NCBI GenBank assembly: GCA_035263865.1 | Contig: DATFQX010000413.1 | Coordinates: forward strand, 1-12,535 | Length of the DNA stretch: 12,535 bases | Direction: 5' to 3' | Source of the DNA: VAZQ01 sp035263865 | Lineage (GTDB): Bacteria; Pseudomonadota; Alphaproteobacteria; Rhizobiales; Xanthobacteraceae | Part shown: piece by piece, positions 1 through 6,718 of the stretch | Layout: each line of letters opens with the position of its first letter | Position numbering within the stretch: the stretch's first letter is position 1 | Translations under genes and position numbers: made by a program | The notes under the pieces: generated by a model | What the model was told of the DNA's origin: nothing | The model's input: the letters and a program-made list of their open reading frames with translations, nothing else | The model's database searches: none

Positions 1-2
1 TC

Positions 3-518
3 AACCTCACTATGGTCAATCTCGGCGGCGGATTCCCGACCCGCTATCTCAAGAACGTGCCGACCGTGAAGACTTACGGTTCGGCCATCTTCCGGGCGCT
101 GCGACGGCACTTCGGCAACCGCATCCCGGAGACGATCATCGAGCCGGGCCGCGGCATGGTCGGCAATGCTGGCGTGATCGAGGCCGAGGTCGTGCTGGTC
201 TCTAAGAAGAACGAGAACGATGACGTGCGCTGGGTCTATCTCGACATCGGCAAGTTCGGCGGCCTCGCCGAGACCATGGGCGAGTCGATCCGCTATCCGA
301 TCCGCACCCCGCGTGACGGCGACGAGCTCGCTCCGTGCGTGATCGCGGGACCCACCTGCGACTCGGCCGACGTCATGTACGAACGAGAGCCCTACGCGTT
401 GCCGATCAGCCTCGAGATCGGCGACAAGGTGCTGATCGAAGGCACCGGCGCCTACACCGCGACCTACGCGTCGGTGGCATTCAACGGCTTCCCGCCGCTG
501 AAGACCTACCACATCTAG
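3..518 (+). CDS. Type III PLP-dependent ornithine/lysine decarboxylase, C-terminal part
   Basis: This is the 3' part of a fold-III PLP decarboxylase; the frame is open to the window edge (N-L-T before the first Met), so the N-terminal half, with the PLP-binding lysine, lies upstream. Family marks visible are a GGGFP glycine loop at the start, EPGRG (PLP phosphate binding), YLDIGKFGGLAETM, and GPTCDSADVM, whose Cys-Asp pair supplies active-site residues across the dimer. Family knowledge: these enzymes decarboxylate L-ornithine to putrescine, and some bacterial members also take lysine to cadaverine. The gene lies 22 bases before the acetyltransferase and upstream of homospermidine synthase, which consumes putrescine, so ornithine is the likelier substrate. 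That choice is inferred from context. Confidence 0.93.
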   Translation, partial: NLTMVNLGGGFPTRYLKNVPTVKTYGSAIFRALRRHFGNRIPETIIEPGRGMVGNAGVIEAEVVLVSKKNENDDVRWVYLDIGKFGGLAETMGESIRYPIRTPRDGDELAPCVIAGPTCDSADVMYEREPYALPISLEIGDKVLIEGTGAYTATYASVAFNGFPPLKTYHI

Positions 519-540
519 CGGAAACGGACGGAGGTCCGAG

Positions 541-1107
541 ATGGTTACCGTCCGTGAGGAACGGCCGGCCGAGGCTGCGACGCGTGACGCGCTGCTCGAC
601 CTCGCCTACGGGCCGGCCCGGTTCAGCAAGACGTCGGAGCGCCTGCGCGAAGGGCGTCTGCCCGAACTGGCGCTCGTGGCCAGCGAGGGGCGGCGTATCG
701 TCGGCACGGTTCGGCTATGGCAGATATCGATCGGTCCCGACCGGCCGGCGCTGCTGTTCGGGCCGCTCGCGGTCGCCCCCGACCGCCGCAGGCGTGGCAT
801 CGGTTCCACACTGGTGCATCGCGCGCTGCGGGAGGCCACACGTCGCGGCCACGGGGCCGTGCTACTGGTTGGCGACGCGTCCTATTACGCCCGGTTCGGC
901 TTCTCCAGCGAGAAGACCGGCGCATTGTGGCTGCCCGGGCCCTACGAGGCGCATCGGCTGCTTGGGCGCGAGCTCAAGGCCGGGGCGCTCGATGGCGCCC
1001 GTGGGCTGATCGCGGCCCGAAGTCCGCTCGAGCGACGGCCCGATCTTGCAACCCTGGTTGCGCGTTTGACCATCAGCGACAATAGTCTCACGCCGCACGC
1101 CGCGTGA
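541..1107 (+). CDS. GNAT family N-acetyltransferase (YhbS-like)
   Basis: A 188-residue acetyltransferase of the GNAT fold. The acetyl-CoA pyrophosphate-binding motif A is clear: a beta strand (LLFGPLAVAP, about 71-80) followed by DRRRRGIGS (81-89) and a helix. A later YYARFGF segment (115-121) is typical of the YhbS/COG3153 branch. The ATG start is supported by GGAGG at 530-534, six bases upstream. It sits between the ornithine decarboxylase and homospermidine synthase genes with short gaps, so it is almost certainly co-transcribed with them. Its substrate cannot be read from sequence; the setting makes a polyamine or an amine precursor a reasonable hypothesis. Family and cofactor are well supported, the physiological role is not. 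Confidence 0.9.
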   Translation: MVTVREERPAEAATRDALLDLAYGPARFSKTSERLREGRLPELALVASEGRRIVGTVRLWQISIGPDRPALLFGPLAVAPDRRRRGIGSTLVHRALREATRRGHGAVLLVGDASYYARFGFSSEKTGALWLPGPYEAHRLLGRELKAGALDGARGLIAARSPLERRPDLATLVARLTISDNSLTPHAA

Positions 1108-1139
1108 TCCCATGTGACCTCTTGCTCAGGAGAACCGAA

Positions 1140-2591
1140 GTGAACGCTACCATCCCCTCGACCGACGGCGGGCCGCTCCACGCCCGTTTCGACGGGCCGA
1201 TCGTGATGATCGGCTTCGGCTCCATCGGCAAGGGCACCTTGCCGCTGATTGAACGGCACATCGCGTTCGACCGCGCGAAGTTCGTCGTCATCGCTCCGGA
1301 CGACAGCGATCGCCGCCTGCTCGACGAGCGGCAAATCCGGTTCATCCATCGCGGGCTGACGAAGGAGAACTATCGAGACATCCTCACCCCACTGCTGACC
1401 ACAGGGCCGGGCCGCGGCATGATCGTCAACCTCTCGGTCGATACCTCCTCAGTCGACCTGATGGAGTTCTGCAAGGATCTCGACGCTTTCTACATCGACA
1501 CGGTGGTCGAGCCCTGGCCGGGCCTCTACACCAATCGCGAGCGCTCGATCTCGGAGCGCTCGAACTACGCGCTGCGGGAGGGGGTGCTCGATCTGCGGCG
1601 GCGGCGCCCCGGCGGCGTCACCGCCGTGAGCTGCTGCGGCGCCAATCCCGGCATGGTTTCGTGGATGGTAAAGCAGGCGCTGATCGACATTTGCGGCGAG
1701 CTCAAGCTCGACTTCGTCGAGCCGGCGACGCGCGAGGACTGGGCGCGGCTGATGCAGCGCGCCGGTGTCAAGGGCATCCACATCGCGGAGCGCGACACGC
1801 AGCGCGCGCGCGATCCCAAGCCGCGGGGAAAATTCGTGAATACCTGGTCGGTCGAGGGCTTCCTCGCCGAAGGCCTCCAGCCCTCCGAGCTCGGCTGGGG
1901 CACGCACGAAAAAACAATGCCGGCAGGCGCATTTCGACACACTTTCGGCTGCGATGCCGCGATCTACCTCACGCGCCCGGGCTCCGCCACGCGCGTGCGC
2001 TCGTGGACGCCCACGGCGCAAGCCCAGCACGGCTTCTTGGTCACCCACAACGAGTCTATCTCGATCGCCGACTACTTCACGCTGAGAGAAGGCCGCAAGG
2101 TGATCTATCGCCCGACCTGCCACTATGCCTATCACCCGTGCGACGACGCGGTCTTATCGCTGCACGAGCTCGCGGGCGCGCAGTGGAAGCCGCAGCAGAC
2201 CTGGCACATCCTCTCCGAGGACGACATCGTCGATGGCATCGACGAACTCGGCGTGTTGCTCTATGGGCATGCCAAGAACGCCTACTGGTACGGATCGCAG
2301 CTCTCGATCGAGGAGACGCGGCGCCTTGCCCCCTACCAGAACGCAACCGGCCTGCAGGTGACGTCGGCGGTCCTCGCCGGCATCGTCTGGATGCTGGAGA
2401 ACCCTGAGCGCGGCATCGTCGAGGTCGATGAAATGGATTTCCGCCGCTGCCTCGACTTGCAGCGGCCTTATCTCGGTCCAGTGATCGGCTGCTATACCGA
2501 TTGGACACCACTCGTCGGCCGCAACGAACTGTTTCCGGAGACGCTCGACACCAGCGACGCCTGGCAGTTCAGCAACGTCCTGGTGAATTAG
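1140..2591 (+). CDS. hss: Homospermidine synthase
   Basis: Makes sym-homospermidine from two putrescines (or spermidine plus putrescine) by an NAD-dependent aminobutyl transfer; cytosolic. The N-terminus has a Rossmann dinucleotide site (IVMIGFGSIGKG, about residues 21-32), followed by family blocks such as VNLSVDTSSVDLM, DTVVEPWPGLY, CGANPGMVSWMVKQAL, EGFLAEGLQPSELGWGTHE and a C-terminal VIGCYTDWTPL. I chose the GTG at 1140: AGGAGA at 1128-1133 is six bases upstream, and the product is 483 residues, close to the 477 known for Blastochloris viridis. The in-frame ATG at 1104 has no ribosome site and overlaps the preceding gene. With the upstream decarboxylase it forms a two-step route from ornithine to homospermidine. 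Confidence 0.95.
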   Translation: MNATIPSTDGGPLHARFDGPIVMIGFGSIGKGTLPLIERHIAFDRAKFVVIAPDDSDRRLLDERQIRFIHRGLTKENYRDILTPLLTTGPGRGMIVNLSVDTSSVDLMEFCKDLDAFYIDTVVEPWPGLYTNRERSISERSNYALREGVLDLRRRRPGGVTAVSCCGANPGMVSWMVKQALIDICGELKLDFVEPATREDWARLMQRAGVKGIHIAERDTQRARDPKPRGKFVNTWSVEGFLAEGLQPSELGWGTHEKTMPAGAFRHTFGCDAAIYLTRPGSATRVRSWTPTAQAQHGFLVTHNESISIADYFTLREGRKVIYRPTCHYAYHPCDDAVLSLHELAGAQWKPQQTWHILSEDDIVDGIDELGVLLYGHAKNAYWYGSQLSIEETRRLAPYQNATGLQVTSAVLAGIVWMLENPERGIVEVDEMDFRRCLDLQRPYLGPVIGCYTDWTPLVGRNELFPETLDTSDAWQFSNVLVN

Positions 2592-2592
2592 G

Positions 2593-2646
2593 TCACCCGC
2601 GATCCGGCTGCCAATAACAGCGCTTGCGGCCCCAAATCGCGGGTGA
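2593..2646. repeat. Inverted repeat after hss, possible transcript end
   Basis: TCACCCGCGAT (2593-2603) and ATCGCGGGTGA (2636-2646) form a perfect 11-base inverted repeat with a 32-base loop, two bases after the hss stop codon. The loop holds a smaller GCTG/CAGC pairing. No T tract follows, so it is not a classical intrinsic terminator. It could stabilise the polyamine operon mRNA, act in factor-dependent termination, or be an operator for the next gene. Confidence 0.45.
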
Positions 2647-2730
2647 AATGACCACAGTCTCGCCCAATCGAGGAGCAATCCAGATGGGATCATGAGGCAG
2701 ACGAAGCACGAACAGAGCGCAGGTGTTGTG

Positions 2731-3249
2731 ATGGGAGCGTCAAGACCAATCCTCGTGGGTGCTATTCTCATCGTCGCCGCCGCGGCATTCCCCGTTTGCG
2801 CCGCCGACCCGACGGCTACGGGCTTATGGGAACAAGTGGACGAGAACAGCGGTCAGCCCGAGAGCTGGTTCAGGATCGAGGAGCGCAACGGGGTCTACGA
2901 GGGCAAGATCGTCAAGATCTTCTTTAAGCCGGGCGAGGACCCAAACTGGGTCTGCGACCAGTGCCAAGGTGCGGACAAGGGCCGTCCGGTGCAGGGTCTG
3001 ACGCTGATCAGGGGAATGCAACGCAACGGCCCTTCCTATGAGAACGGGACGATCATGGATCCGCGCGATGGCAAGGTTTATCGCGCGCTCATGCGCCTCA
3101 GTCCCGATGGTCAGAAGCTCGAGGTGCGCGGCTATCTCGGCATTTCACTGTTCGGCCGTAGCCAAGTCTGGAACCGGCTGCCCGATAACGCGCTCAGCTC
3201 ACCCTCGCGTGCGGCGCCGCGCGCCGGCAGCGCGCCGCAGAAGAAGTAG
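2731..3249 (+). CDS. Secreted DUF2147 domain protein
   Basis: A 172-residue exported protein of the DUF2147 family, whose biochemical role is not established. A signal peptide covers about residues 1-25 (hydrophobic VGAILIVAAAAF, then an FPVCA-A cleavage region). The mature part starts with the family's GLW strand and continues with YEGKIVKI, a VCDQCQG cysteine pair (C75, C78), QGLTLIRGM, IMDPRDGKVY, LEVRGYLGISLFGRSQVW and NRL, ending in a low-complexity Ala/Pro/Arg tail. I chose the ATG at 2731 because AGGTG at 2721-2725 is well placed and it gives a compact signal peptide; an in-frame ATG at 2692 would add 13 residues. It follows the polyamine operon by 139 bases and may have its own promoter. 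Confidence 0.82.
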   Translation: MGASRPILVGAILIVAAAAFPVCAADPTATGLWEQVDENSGQPESWFRIEERNGVYEGKIVKIFFKPGEDPNWVCDQCQGADKGRPVQGLTLIRGMQRNGPSYENGTIMDPRDGKVYRALMRLSPDGQKLEVRGYLGISLFGRSQVWNRLPDNALSSPSRAAPRAGSAPQKK

Positions 3250-3270
3250 CCCAACATTGCTCGTCATTGC

Positions 3271-3342
3271 CGGGCTTGACACGGCAATCCATCGCTTTGC
3301 AAAAATTTTGCGAAGAAGGATGGACCGCCAGGGTCAAGCCCG
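3271..3342. repeat. Degenerate palindromic intergenic element
   Basis: The segments 3271-3293 and 3319-3342 are imperfect reverse complements: CGGGCTTGAC and CCATC match GTCAAGCCCG and GATGG, with small differences between. The centre is a second dyad, CTTTGCAAAA (3295-3304) against TTTTGCGAAG (3306-3315). The whole can fold as one long hairpin. It lies between the convergent DUF2147 and WD40 genes and could end transcription from either side. From memory it resembles dispersed palindromic elements common in Bradyrhizobium-like genomes. Confidence 0.6.
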
Positions 3343-3398
3343 CGGGTAACGCAGCGAGAGATATGTGACGGCTGAATCAATTCAAACGCGATCTAGCG

Positions 3399-4406
3399 TC
3401 ACCCAAGATCGATCACGCCAGCCTCGCCGTCCTCGGCGCCGAAGGCGAGCGCCGTGCCGCTCGCGCTCCAGGCGAGCGCAGCGATCGGCGCGCCCGTTCC
3501 CTTGCGCGCCAGAATCTCGGCACCATCCTCGATCCGCACCAAGAGCACGAGGCCATCGGCATAGCCGACAGCGACCACGTCCTGCTTCGGGTGGCTGGCG
3601 ACGACCTCGGCTTGGACCTCCGCCGGCGCGAGCACGCGCGGCGTCTTGCCCATGGGACCGTCCTTGCCTTGGAACGGCCACAGGATGAGCTCACGCGATC
3701 CCGAGGTCGCGAGCCATTTGCCGCCGACGGAAAAATCGAGCGAGCGCACGCGCGCGCTGTAACCCGACATGCGCATGTCCTTGCGATCGGCGAGTCGCCA
3801 GCCGTGCAACGCCGGCTCCTGCATGGAGGTGATCACGAAGCGCCCGTCTGGGCTCACCAGCGCACCGAGATGGGAGCCCTTCCAAGCCAGTCGTTCCGGC
3901 TCGGTCAGCGCGTTGGGGAACCAGAGCGTGAGCCCGTTGTAATGGGCAATAGCAAGGCGCAGGCCCTTCGGCGCGAAGGCCAAACCGCCGACCGTCGAGG
4001 GCAGCGCGAGCGTGCGCGCAGCGCCTGCGCTGGCGCGCACGAACGCATCTTTCCCCGCTGACCAGGCGAGGGCGCCGGAGGGGCCGACCGCCACGTGGTC
4101 GATCCACCGGCGCCCGGTATCGGTGGCAACCGTGGTGCTCTTTCCCTCCGCGTCAGTCGCCACCACGTTGCCGTCATCGCCCCCGGTGACGACGCGTGTA
4201 GCGTTGGCGGCCGAGGAGAGCACCGCGCCGGCGTGGACCGTGGGACGACGCGCCTCATCAGCGCGCGGCAGCAAGAGGAGCGCCTCCTCGCCGAGCACGA
4301 ACACCGCCGTCTCCTGCAAAAAATGCGCGGCCACAACCGGCGCGCCGGCCGCGAGCGGCCGCGTGCGCGCGACCACGGACGGGATATCGGCGCGAGTGTC
4401 GGTCAT
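3399..4406 (-). CDS. WD40-repeat protein adjoining CobW GTPase
   Basis: A 335-residue protein of the WD40 beta-propeller type with no signal peptide, so probably cytosolic. Weakly conserved repeats are visible near residues 58-85 (SAANATRVVTGGDDGNVVATD), 178-203 (SPDGRFVITS, then HGWRL), 215-243 (SLDFSVGGKWLATSG, then LILWPF) and 305-334 (ALAWSASGTALAFGAEDG). The ATG at 4406 is the first plausible start; upstream sequence gives only a weak GAG ribosome site. It is the last gene of the minus-strand zinc block, 53 bases after cobW. From memory this CobW-WD40 pairing recurs in Rhizobiales. Propellers usually serve as binding platforms, so a partner role for the CobW chaperone is possible, but no catalytic function can be assigned. 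Confidence 0.85.
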   Translation of the reverse strand: MTDTRADIPSVVARTRPLAAGAPVVAAHFLQETAVFVLGEEALLLLPRADEARRPTVHAGAVLSSAANATRVVTGGDDGNVVATDAEGKSTTVATDTGRRWIDHVAVGPSGALAWSAGKDAFVRASAGAARTLALPSTVGGLAFAPKGLRLAIAHYNGLTLWFPNALTEPERLAWKGSHLGALVSPDGRFVITSMQEPALHGWRLADRKDMRMSGYSARVRSLDFSVGGKWLATSGSRELILWPFQGKDGPMGKTPRVLAPAEVQAEVVASHPKQDVVAVGYADGLVLLVRIEDGAEILARKGTGAPIAALAWSASGTALAFGAEDGEAGVIDLG

Positions 4407-4422
4407 TGCGGCAACATCTCAC

Positions 4423-4450
4423 TCGTGTCCCGGCGCTGGCCGGGACACGA
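4423..4450. repeat. Perfect 12-bp hairpin between cobW and WD40 gene
   Basis: TCGTGTCCCGGC (4423-4434) and GCCGGGACACGA (4439-4450) are exact reverse complements with the four-base loop GCTG. The hairpin lies 9 bases after the cobW stop and 16 bases before the WD40 start codon on the minus strand. There is no T tract, so it is more likely an mRNA-stability or attenuating structure than a full terminator. Confidence 0.7.
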
Positions 4451-4459
4451 CAGGCGCGC

Positions 4460-5494
4460 TCACGCCACGCAGGCGGCAAAACCTTCCCTGATCTTTGCTT
4501 CGGGCAGGTTGCGGCCAATGAAGATGATGCGGCTTTCGCGCTTCTCGCCCGGCTGCCAGGGACGTTGATGGTCGCCGTCGAGAATCATGTGCACGCCCTG
4601 GAACACGAAGCGCTCGTCGTCGTCCTTGAAGGACAAGATGCCCTTGCAGCGCAGAATGTTCGGCCCCTCCTTTTGGACAAGGTCCTGCACCCAGGGAAAA
4701 AACTTGTCCGGGTCGATCGGGTCGACGGTTTTTAGCGAGACCGATTGCATCTCCTCGTCGTGATAATGCTTCAAGCCGCCGCCATGGTGGTGATGATGAC
4801 CGTCTTCATGCTCATGATGATGATCATGATCCTGATGATGGTGAGTGGCGTCGGCGAGAAATTCCGGTTCAATGTCCAGAATGCGGTCGAGATCGAATGC
4901 ATTGCGACCTAGCACCTCCGGCAGCGCAATGTTGCAACGCTGCGTCTTGTGCAGCTTGGCATAGGGATTGATGCCGCGGATACGCGCTTCCAACTCGCCA
5001 AGCTCGTCGGACGCGACCAAATCCGTCTTGTTGAGCAGGATGATGTCGGCGAACGCAATCTGGTTCTTCGCCTCAGGTGCGTCTTTGAGCCGGTCCTTGA
5101 GCCATTTGGCGTCGGCTACCGCCACTACCGCGTCGAGCTTGGCTTTGCGGCCGATATTGTCGTCGATGAAGAAGGTCTGTGCCACTGGCGCGGGGTCGGC
5201 AAGCCCCGTGGTCTCGAGGATGATGGCGTCGAATTTACCCTTCCTGCGCATCAGCCCGTCGATGATGCGCACGAGATCACCGCGCACCGTGCAGCAGACG
5301 CAACCGTTGTTCATCTCGAAGATTTCTTCGTCAGCGCCGACGATGAGGTCGTTGTCGATGCCCACCTCACCGAATTCGTTGACGATGACAGCGTATTTGT
5401 GCCCGTGCGGCTCAGAGAGGATACGGTTGAGCAACGTGGTCTTGCCGGCGCCGAGATAGCCGGTGAGCACTGTGACGGGGAGCTTATCGGGCAT
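4460..5494 (-). CDS. CobW-family GTPase, putative zinc metallochaperone
   Basis: A 344-residue COG0523/CobW G3E-type GTPase. It has a Walker A motif GYLGAGKTT (12-20), the metal-binding CVCC motif (C65, C67, C68), an ETTG switch (94-97), the guanine-specificity NKTD (155-158), and a C-terminal CobW_C domain with FPW, GILSF and ILDGDHQRPW segments. Between the domains is a loop with 15 histidines (218-245). The start at 5494 has GGAG at 5504-5507 on the minus strand, nine bases upstream. Longer in-frame starts exist (5530, 5617), but they add sequence that reads as leader and contains a hairpin. Family knowledge: Zur-linked members deliver zinc to client proteins during starvation. Position downstream of znuA supports zinc over cobalt, so I avoid the name cobW for its role. 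Confidence 0.93.
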   Translation of the reverse strand: MPDKLPVTVLTGYLGAGKTTLLNRILSEPHGHKYAVIVNEFGEVGIDNDLIVGADEEIFEMNNGCVCCTVRGDLVRIIDGLMRRKGKFDAIILETTGLADPAPVAQTFFIDDNIGRKAKLDAVVAVADAKWLKDRLKDAPEAKNQIAFADIILLNKTDLVASDELGELEARIRGINPYAKLHKTQRCNIALPEVLGRNAFDLDRILDIEPEFLADATHHHQDHDHHHEHEDGHHHHHGGGLKHYHDEEMQSVSLKTVDPIDPDKFFPWVQDLVQKEGPNILRCKGILSFKDDDERFVFQGVHMILDGDHQRPWQPGEKRESRIIFIGRNLPEAKIREGFAACVA

Positions 5495-5526
5495 CCGCGC
5501 GAACTCCGTTTGGCCACCGTATATAT

Positions 5527-5544
5527 GCATCCGCTGGCGGATGC
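5527..5544. repeat. Perfect dyad in the CobW gene leader
   Basis: GCATCCGC (5527-5534) and GCGGATGC (5537-5544) are exact reverse complements separated by two bases. It lies 33 bases upstream of the chosen start of the CobW-family gene and would be in its mRNA leader if the gene has its own promoter. It may be an operator for an unknown regulator or just a hairpin. Confidence 0.5.
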
Positions 5545-5645
5545 CATCGTGCCGCTCGATGCTTGACCTGAGCTGGCCAATGCAGCTTTTCATAAGGACC
5601 TTTGCAAAAAAGGTCATGCGCGGTGCGACCCGCGCCTGACCAGCA

Positions 5646-5794
5646 CGTAGGGTGGGCGAAGGCGCAGACCTTTATTCGCCGAAATGCATTCGCGTGCGCG
5701 CCTTTGCCCACGCGATGGACCTGGCAGGCAAAGTCCGCTTTGCGTTGCCCGACGACCGCGTGGGCAACGGCAAAGCGCCGTTGCCCACCCTACG
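5646..5794. repeat. Inverted-repeat mosaic (palindromic element)
   Basis: The 149-base element is bounded by perfect 12-base inverted repeats, CGTAGGGTGGGC (5646-5657) and GCCCACCCTACG (5783-5794). Inside are further pairings: 5652-5665 with 5698-5711 (one mismatch), TGGGCAACGGC (5761-5771) with GCCGTTGCCCA (5777-5787), and CGTTGCCC (5743-5750) with GGGCAACG (5762-5769), which competes with the preceding hairpin. It lies in the znuA-CobW gap. From memory, GTAGGGTGGGC-type ends occur in dispersed repeats of Bradyrhizobium-like genomes. No coding gene was seen in it. Confidence 0.75.
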
Positions 5795-5808
5795 CCGCCT
5801 GCGCGGGC

Positions 5809-6708
5809 TCAGCTCCCCAACGCCGAGGCGAGCTGCCGCAGGTTGTGCCGGATCAGGTCGATATAGGTGGGAGCGTCGCCATTGGCGTCGGTCAGTGCAT
5901 CGGAATAGAGCATGCCGCCGATCTTGGCCCCGGTTTCGTGCGCAATCTGTTGCATTTGACGCGGGTCGGTGACGTTTTCCAAAAACACTGCGGCGACCTT
6001 CTGCTTCTTAATCTGGCTGATGATGGCGGCGATGTCCTTGGCGGATGCCTCGGCCTCGGTGGATACGCCCTGTGGCGCGGTGAAATTCACGCCATAGGCA
6101 TCCTGGAAATAGCCGAAGGCGTTGTGGCTGGTGATGACGCGGCGGCGATCGGCGCGGATTTTCGCGATCACCTCGCGCACCTCGCGCTTGAGCGCGTCGA
6201 GCTTGGCGAGGTAGGCTGCCGCATTGGCGGCGTAAGCCTCCTTGCCGGCGGGGTCGGCGGCGATCAGCGCGTCGCGGATGTTGGCCACGTACACCTTCGC
6301 GTTGGCGACCGACTGCCAGGCGTGCGGATCCGCCCGTTCATGGTCGTGATCATGGCCGCCGGAGCGCTCAAGCGGCTTGATGCCGTTGGTCGCGACCACG
6401 ACCGGCGCTTTGGTGCCGGACGCCTTAACCAGCCGTTCGAGCCAACCCTCGAACCCGAGCCCGTTCACGAACACGAGCTTGGCATCGGCAACCTTCTTGG
6501 CGTCGCTGGGCGAGGGCGTATAGACATGGGCATTGCCGTTGGGGTCGACCAAACTCTCGACCGCGACGCGGTCGCCGCCGACGTTCTTCACGAAATCGCC
6601 GAGGATCGAGAAACTCGCAACCACGCGAAGGCGGTCCTGTGCGTGCGCGGGAACGGCAAGCATGAGGGCGGCAACGGCGGTAAGCACGTATCGTCGAGTG
6701 AACACCAC
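5809..6708 (-). CDS. znuA: Zinc ABC transporter substrate-binding protein (ZnuA/TroA type)
   Basis: Periplasmic cluster A-I solute-binding protein, 299 residues, that captures the metal for ZnuB/ZnuC. A signal peptide spans about residues 1-23 (RRYVLTAVAALMLAVPAHA, cleaved before QD). Likely metal ligands are H61 (HVYTPSP), H129 (DPHAW), H195 (TSHNAFGYF) and D270 (YSDAL), the His-His-His-Asp set seen in TroA-like proteins. A short His/Asp-rich loop (GGHDHDHER) precedes H129. The start codon is GTG, and a second GTG three bases later is better spaced from AGGAGG (6712-6717). That ribosome site lies just before and over the end of znuB, suggesting coupled translation. Zinc rather than manganese is inferred from the third His ligand, the Zur-like operator and the CobW neighbour. 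Confidence 0.92.
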   Translation of the reverse strand: MVFTRRYVLTAVAALMLAVPAHAQDRLRVVASFSILGDFVKNVGGDRVAVESLVDPNGNAHVYTPSPSDAKKVADAKLVFVNGLGFEGWLERLVKASGTKAPVVVATNGIKPLERSGGHDHDHERADPHAWQSVANAKVYVANIRDALIAADPAGKEAYAANAAAYLAKLDALKREVREVIAKIRADRRRVITSHNAFGYFQDAYGVNFTAPQGVSTEAEASAKDIAAIISQIKKQKVAAVFLENVTDPRQMQQIAHETGAKIGGMLYSDALTDANGDAPTYIDLIRHNLRQLASALGS

Positions 6709-6718
6709 GTCCCTCCTT

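Larger units (their letters stand above)
5495..5808. other. Intergenic gap between znuA and the CobW gene
   Basis: These 314 bases hold no convincing gene. Next to the CobW gene are its ribosome site and a leader dyad (5527-5544), then an AT-richer stretch around 5580-5610 with a small GACCTT/AAGGTC pairing, and then the inverted-repeat mosaic (5646-5794). I saw no Zur-like GTTAT/ATAAC operator here, so the CobW gene may be expressed by readthrough from znuA or from a promoter I cannot identify. Confidence 0.6.

Noticed and set aside
541..1009. Frame-shifted Arg-rich open frames over the GNAT gene on both strands
   Set aside because: Codon-shadow composition and no motifs; the GNAT frame has a ribosome site and motif A.
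5495..5617. 41-residue N-terminal extension of the CobW GTPase
   Set aside because: Walker A normally lies within about 20 residues of the start, and the ATG at 5494 has a GGAG site; the extension contains a leader dyad.
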